Assembly (NCBI RefSeq): GCF_900111235.1 | Contig: NZ_FOJI01000007.1 | Coordinates: forward strand, 62,001-126,000 | Source of the DNA: [Clostridium] fimetarium | GTDB lineage: Bacteria > Bacillota > Clostridia > Lachnospirales > Lachnospiraceae | Direction of reading: 5' to 3' | DNA: 64,000 nt | In this document: piece after piece, positions 59,571-64,000 of the stretch | Numbering within the stretch: position 1 is the first letter of the stretch | Layout of the letters: each line of letters begins with the position of its first letter | Notes under the pieces: model-generated | Database searches by the model: none | What the model was told of the DNA's origin: nothing | The model's input: the letters and a program-made list of their open reading frames with translations, nothing else | Translations under genes and position numbers: made by a program

Positions 59571-61160
59571 ATGAAAATTACATTTTTGGGAGCAGATCAT
59601 GAAGTTACAGGAAGTTGCCATTATTTGAATGTGTGCGGTAAGAATGTTTTGATTGATTGTGGCATGGAACAGGGAGAAGGCAAAATTGAAAACCAGGAAA
59701 TACCAGTTAATGCGGCAGAGATAGATTATGTACTTTTGACACATGCACATATTGATCATTCTGGATTATTACCACTATTGTATGTCCAAGGATTTAGGGG
59801 AAAGATATATACAACTTATCCTACCGTCGATTTATGTAATATTCTATTAAAAGACAGTGCCCACATTCAGATGTTTGAAGCGGAGTGGAGAAATAGAAAA
59901 GCAAAACGTTCAAATCAAAAGGAATTTGTACCATTATATGATATGAAAGCAGCAGAGGAGGTATTAGCCCTTTTTGTAGGATGTAATTATGAGGATAAAA
60001 TACAACTTTCAGAAGGTCTTGAAGTAAGATTTACTGATGTCGGACATTTACTTGGATCTGCAAGCATAGAAGTATGGGCAAAAGAAGAAAATACACAGAA
60101 GAAGATTGTATTTTCAGGTGATATAGGAAATGTTAATAAACCATTAATTAAGAATCCAAAATTCATAAAAGAAGCAGATTATGTTATTATGGAATCTACT
60201 TATGGCGATAGAAGTCATGGAGGATCCCCTGATTATGTTGCAGAACTTGTAAAGATATTTAAAAGAACCTTTGAAAGAGGTGGAAATGTTGTGATTCCAT
60301 CATTTGCAGTAGGACGTACACAAGAATTGCTCTACTTTATCAGAAAGATAAAGCAAGATAAGCTACTGAATGATTTTGATGTATATGTGGATAGCCCTCT
60401 AGCAATTGAAGCAACAAGTATATACAGTAAGAATTATGCAAATTGCTTTGATGAAGAGGCTATGGAACTTATAAATAAGGGAATTAATCCAATTTCTTTT
60501 CTTGGACTCAAGCTTTCAGTAGACAGCAGTGAATCTAAAGCGATTAATTTTGATAATTCTCCAAAGGTTATCATATCTGCATCTGGTATGTGTGATGCAG
60601 GTCGTATCAAACATCATTTAAAACATAATTTATGGAGACCAGAATGTACTGTTCTTTTTGTGGGATATCAGGCAAATGGTTCACTCGGTCGAAGATTAGT
60701 CGAAGGTGCGAAAGAAGTAAAATTATTTGGAGAACCTATTCAGGTTAAGGCTGAAATAGCAGAATTACATGGATTTAGCGGGCATGCAGATAAAGAGGGG
60801 CTGCTTCATTGGATTAATGCATTTGAAAAGAAACCGAAAAAGGTTTTTGTAGTGCATGGTGAAGATACTGTCTGCGAACAATTCACTGCTTGTCTCAAAG
60901 AGGAGTATGGTTTTGACGCGATTGCGCCATTTACTGGAGCCTGTTACGACTTAGCGACTGGTGAATGTATTGATGAGGGTAATAAAGAACAAAAAAATGC
61001 GAGCAGCTTAGAAAAGAAAAGTCAAGGAATGTTTGAAAGACTTGTTGCGGCCGGAAAAAGATTACTTGTTGTCATTAATCATAATGAGGGTGACGTTAAC
61101 AAAGATATGGAAAAATTTGCAGACCAGATTAATTCTTTAAGTGATAAATGGGATAGATAA
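59571..61160 (+). CDS. Beta-CASP metallo-beta-lactamase fold nuclease-like protein
   Basis: 529 residues. The zinc motif H-x-H-x-D-H is at residues 58-63 (HAHIDHSG), with later ligands in DVGHLLGSA and SGDIGN. The beta-CASP insertion (about 205-400, VIPSFAVGRTQELLYFIRKI, VIISASGMCDAGRI) and the final HGFSGHAD motif place it with CPSF73/YSH1-like RNA-processing enzymes. It likely cleaves RNA in the cytoplasm. A C-terminal extension of about 70 residues is low in similarity. GGAGGAATT leads into the start; the gene is followed by a lipid kinase 21 bases on. Confidence 0.92.
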   Translation: MKITFLGADHEVTGSCHYLNVCGKNVLIDCGMEQGEGKIENQEIPVNAAEIDYVLLTHAHIDHSGLLPLLYVQGFRGKIYTTYPTVDLCNILLKDSAHIQMFEAEWRNRKAKRSNQKEFVPLYDMKAAEEVLALFVGCNYEDKIQLSEGLEVRFTDVGHLLGSASIEVWAKEENTQKKIVFSGDIGNVNKPLIKNPKFIKEADYVIMESTYGDRSHGGSPDYVAELVKIFKRTFERGGNVVIPSFAVGRTQELLYFIRKIKQDKLLNDFDVYVDSPLAIEATSIYSKNYANCFDEEAMELINKGINPISFLGLKLSVDSSESKAINFDNSPKVIISASGMCDAGRIKHHLKHNLWRPECTVLFVGYQANGSLGRRLVEGAKEVKLFGEPIQVKAEIAELHGFSGHADKEGLLHWINAFEKKPKKVFVVHGEDTVCEQFTACLKEEYGFDAIAPFTGACYDLATGECIDEGNKEQKNASSLEKKSQGMFERLVAAGKRLLVVINHNEGDVNKDMEKFADQINSLSDKWDR

Positions 61161-61181
61161 TATTGAGTATGGAGGATCAGG

Positions 61182-62081
61182 ATGAAAAAAATGCTATTTG
61201 TGATTAATCCAAATTCGGGAAAAGCTCAAATAAAAAATGTTTTACTATCTATAATTCAGACATTTTCGAGTGCAGGATATGAAGTAACAGTTTACCCAAC
61301 AAAATCCACATTGGATGGCTTTAATCATGTGAAAGAAGCCGAGGGGATTTATGATTTAATTGTATGTAGTGGTGGAGATGGAACTTTTAATGAAACGATA
61401 GCAGCAGTTATGGGCTTTTCAAGTGAAAAGCCTCCTATCGGTTACATTCCAAGTGGTACGACGAATGATTTTGCAGTGAGTTTGTCAATACCAAAGGATA
61501 TGAAAAAAGCAGCAGAACATATCGTGGTTGGAATACCAAGAAAATGTGATGTAGGAGTATTTAATGGACGTTCATTTAATTACATAGCAGCATTTGGTGC
61601 ATTTACAGATGTTGCATATCAAACATCACAGAGTATGAAGAATATGCTTGGCCATCAAGCATATATACTCGAAGCAGTGAAAAGACTTGCATTTCTGAAA
61701 TCTTATAAAATGAAGGTTACATATGAAGATGGTATCATCACAGATGAATTTATGTATGGAATGATTAGTAATACAAAGTCTGTAGGTGGGATGAAAGGAT
61801 TGGTCGGAAAATCAGTTAAGCTAAATGATGGATTGTTTGAAGTTACTTTAATAAAACAACCCAAAAATGCATTGGAGTTTCAGCAGCTTCTATCAGGTTT
61901 TATAACTCAGTCAATAATCGATAAGGATATGGTTTATTCTTTTAAAACATCAACACTTCTAATAGAGTCAGAAGTAGCAATAACTTGGACTCTGGATGGA
62001 GAGTTTGGTGGTGAAAATGATAGAGTTGAATTTAACGTGGCGAAAGATGGCATTGAATTAATTCTAAAAAAACATGATTAA
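61182..62081 (+). CDS. Diacylglycerol/lipid kinase (YegS/DgkB family)
   Basis: 299 residues. FVINPNSGKA, the catalytic GGDGTFNE (about 64-71) and PSGTTNDFAVSL are the DAG-kinase signatures. It phosphorylates diacylglycerol, or a related lipid, with ATP on the inner membrane surface, recycling lipid produced by lipoteichoic acid synthesis in Gram-positives. GGAGGATCAGG supplies the ribosome binding site. A terminator follows. Confidence 0.93.
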   Translation: MKKMLFVINPNSGKAQIKNVLLSIIQTFSSAGYEVTVYPTKSTLDGFNHVKEAEGIYDLIVCSGGDGTFNETIAAVMGFSSEKPPIGYIPSGTTNDFAVSLSIPKDMKKAAEHIVVGIPRKCDVGVFNGRSFNYIAAFGAFTDVAYQTSQSMKNMLGHQAYILEAVKRLAFLKSYKMKVTYEDGIITDEFMYGMISNTKSVGGMKGLVGKSVKLNDGLFEVTLIKQPKNALEFQQLLSGFITQSIIDKDMVYSFKTSTLLIESEVAITWTLDGEFGGENDRVEFNVAKDGIELILKKHD

Positions 62082-62113
62082 GGATAGTCTAGATTTATAA
62101 TATATCTTAAATA

Positions 62114-62160
62114 AATAAAGTGGATAAGTGAATAAAATCATTTATCTACTTTATTTTTTT
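62114..62160 (+). terminator. Terminator after the lipid kinase gene
   Basis: AATAAAGT (62114-62121) pairs with ACTTTATT (62148-62155), with inner GATAA/TTATC; a T run follows. Confidence 0.88.
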
Positions 62161-62174
62161 GGAAAGCAATCGTT

Positions 62175-62397
62175 AATTTAGAAACAATTTGTTATAATAT
62201 TAAGAATAGGGCATACTAAACAGAAAATAATAAAGAAATATTGATAAGTAAAATATTAAAAAAACCCCGAAAAGTGACACAATTTAGAAACAATAACGTA
62301 AATTAATATTTAATTTACCAAATATATCAAAATAAATGTATTATCTGACAATTGTAAAAAAAAATATATTTACAAGCTTTTAAAAATAAGGTATATT
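62175..62397 (+). promoter_or_regulatory. gltB control region: two promoters and a 14-base direct repeat
   Basis: TGt-TATAAT at 62190-62198 is an extended -10 element. TTTACA (62369-62374), 17 bases, TATATT (62392-62397) is a second promoter nearer the gene. AATTTAGAAACAAT occurs exactly at 62175-62188 and 62281-62294, 106 bases apart, on either side of the first start point and may be a regulator site. Confidence 0.6.
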
Positions 62398-62441
62398 ATT
62401 AAAAGCGTTAATCTAAATTTTCGATGAGGAGATAATCTATT

Positions 62442-64000
62442 ATGAAAAATGAAAATACACAATTAGGCCTTTATGATTCTAGGTTTGAACATGACAACTG
62501 CGGTATTGGTGCTATTGTAAGTATAAAAGGTATCAAGACACATCAGACAGTTTCTGATGCACTAAAAATTGTTGAGAACTTAGAACATAGGGCAGGAAAA
62601 GATGCAGAAGGAAAAACTGGCGATGGTGTTGGTATTATGTTACAGATATCACATAAGTTTTTCAAAAAAGCAGTGAAACCTTTAGATATTAATATAGGTG
62701 AAGAAAGAGACTATGGCGTGGGTATGTTCTTTTTTCCACAAGATGAACTACAAAGAAACCAAGCTAAGAAGATGTTTGAAATTATCGTGGCAAAGGAAGG
62801 CTTGAAATTCCTTGGTTGGAGAGAAGTTCCTACGGATACTACTATTTTAGGTAATAAAGCCATTGACTGTATGCCAACGATTATGCAGGCATTTATTAAG
62901 AGACCCAAAAATGTAGAGCAGGGTTTGTCATTTGATAGAAGATTATATGTAGCAAGAAGAGTGTTTGAGCAAACAAGTGATAATACTTATGTAGTATCTC
63001 TTTCAAGCAGAACAATCGTATATAAAGGTATGTTTCTTGTTGGGCAGCTAAGGTCATTCTTTGAAGATTTAAGAAGTGAAGATTATGAATCAGCAATTGC
63101 AACGGTCCATTCAAGATTTAGTACAAATACAAATCCAAGTTGGGAACGTGCACATCCAAATAGAATTATTGTTCATAATGGTGAAATCAATACCATTAGA
63201 GGCAATGCAGATAGAATGATTGCACGTGAAGAGACAATGACATCAAAATATCTAAAAAGTGAAATGCACAAATTGATTCCTGTAGTGAATCCAACCGGAT
63301 CTGACTCTGCTAGACTTGATAATACATTGGAATTTTTAGTGATGAATGGAATGCCACTTCCTCTTGCAGTTATGATTACAATTCCAGAACCTTGGTCAGG
63401 TAACAAGAGTATGGAACTAGAAAGAAAAGATTTCTATCAATATTATTCAACAATGATGGAGCCATGGGATGGTCCAGCTTCAATCCTATTTTCAGATGGA
63501 GATATTATGGGAGCAGTTCTTGATAGAAATGGTCTTCGTCCTTCTCGTTACTATGTAACGAATGATGATTATCTGATTCTTTCATCAGAAGTTGGCGTAC
63601 TTAAAATTGATCCATCAAGAATCAAAACAAAAGAAAGATTAAGACCAGGAAAAATGCTTCTTGTAGATACAGTTAAGGGAAAACTTATCGATGATGAAGA
63701 ATTGAAAGGTTATTATTCAACAAGACAACCTTACGGTGAATGGTTAGACAGCAATCTTGTTCATTTACATGATTTATCTATTCCAAACAAAAAGGTGGAT
63801 GAATATACAAAGGAAGAAAGAGCGCGTATTCAAAAATCATTTGGCTATACGTATGAAGATCTAACAACTTCAATTCTTCCAATGGCGCGTAATGGTGCTG
63901 AAAGTATCGGAGCAATGGGTATTGATACTCCAATCGCAGTACTTTCTAATAGACATCAACCATTATTTAATTACTTTAAACAGTTGTTTGCACAGGTTAC
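62442..64000 (+). CDS. gltB: Glutamate synthase large subunit (partial, runs off the end)
   Basis: 519 codons are inside the window, open to the edge. ATG 62442 follows GAGGAGAT. The sequence reads ...SRFEHDNCGIGAIVSIKG, so the N-terminal nucleophile Cys is residue 20 and a 19-residue propeptide would be removed. RAGKDAEGKTGDGVGIMLQI, HSRFSTNTNPSWERAHPNR and HNGEINTIRGN are glutamine amidotransferase signatures of GltB. The enzyme makes two glutamates from 2-oxoglutarate and glutamine; synthase and FMN domains lie beyond the window. Confidence 0.96.
   Translation, partial: MKNENTQLGLYDSRFEHDNCGIGAIVSIKGIKTHQTVSDALKIVENLEHRAGKDAEGKTGDGVGIMLQISHKFFKKAVKPLDINIGEERDYGVGMFFFPQDELQRNQAKKMFEIIVAKEGLKFLGWREVPTDTTILGNKAIDCMPTIMQAFIKRPKNVEQGLSFDRRLYVARRVFEQTSDNTYVVSLSSRTIVYKGMFLVGQLRSFFEDLRSEDYESAIATVHSRFSTNTNPSWERAHPNRIIVHNGEINTIRGNADRMIAREETMTSKYLKSEMHKLIPVVNPTGSDSARLDNTLEFLVMNGMPLPLAVMITIPEPWSGNKSMELERKDFYQYYSTMMEPWDGPASILFSDGDIMGAVLDRNGLRPSRYYVTNDDYLILSSEVGVLKIDPSRIKTKERLRPGKMLLVDTVKGKLIDDEELKGYYSTRQPYGEWLDSNLVHLHDLSIPNKKVDEYTKEERARIQKSFGYTYEDLTTSILPMARNGAESIGAMGIDTPIAVLSNRHQPLFNYFKQLFAQV

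Overview
The window is AT-rich chromosomal DNA from a spore-forming, obligately anaerobic Gram-positive bacterium, most likely a Lachnospiraceae-type clostridium. This rests on strong purine-rich ribosome binding sites, frequent TTG and GTG starts, a GerA/SpoVAF-type germination protein, LysM/GH18 spore-type hydrolases, DUF3793 and DUF3877 proteins that I associate with this group, FeoA/FeoB iron uptake, an oxygen-sensitive ferredoxin-like protein and a secreted chitinase. I see no rRNA, tRNA, CRISPR array, prophage or insertion-sequence transposase.

Layout. 0-6.4 kb: envelope lipid genes (phospholipase-C-like protein, TVP38/DedA-type membrane protein, two GT4 glycosyltransferases, PAP2 phosphatase), then galM and a class-I amidotransferase. 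6.4-12.7 kb: an iron block with a DtxR/MntR-type repressor divergent from feoA-feoA-feoB, a FeoB-associated Cys-rich peptide, a Fur-like regulator, a flavodoxin, a broken second DtxR-type gene and a DUF2325 protein. Three copies of a GTTAG-N6-CTAAC palindrome tie this block together. 12.7-16.1 kb: MATE exporter and modular chitinase. 16.2-27.6 kb: a surface glycoprotein locus with a GT2 enzyme, small beta-sandwich proteins, a Maf/DUF115 glycosyltransferase, a Ser-rich pentapeptide-repeat protein and a near-complete GDP-type legionaminic acid pathway (legB, ptmE, legH, legI, legG, legF, no legC). A sigmaK-like promoter precedes it. 27.6-36.4 kb: MarR/MFS efflux pair, GreA paralogue, LytTR/LiaF-like pair, lipoprotein, HD hydrolase and a degenerate half-ArsA.

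36.6-41.7 kb: an ABC-2 exporter with its own two-component system. 42-46.3 kb: a P-type ATPase with a Na,K-ATPase-like signature, followed by two TrkA/RCK proteins. 46.6-54.6 kb: ferredoxin/cupin pair, germination protein, LysM-GH18 hydrolase, MntP, short UppS-like enzyme, methylglyoxal synthase and nitroreductase. 54.8-59.5 kb: a MoxR-DUF58-transglutaminase operon. 59.6-64 kb: beta-CASP nuclease, lipid kinase and the start of gltB, which runs off the end.

Two layers of non-coding structure cut across the map. The first is a recurring leader: a short hairpin with a GCGAA-type loop, then a ribosome binding site and start codon, found in front of unrelated genes (1.5, 14.5, 21.9, 36.6 and 49.6 kb). 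Two larger palindromic elements (7.26-7.44 and 54.61-54.75 kb) also resemble dispersed repeats. The second is an unusual number of short tandem duplications between genes, four of which span a stop codon. The best candidate for an undescribed system is the putatively sporulation-controlled glycoprotein locus at 18.0-27.6 kb.
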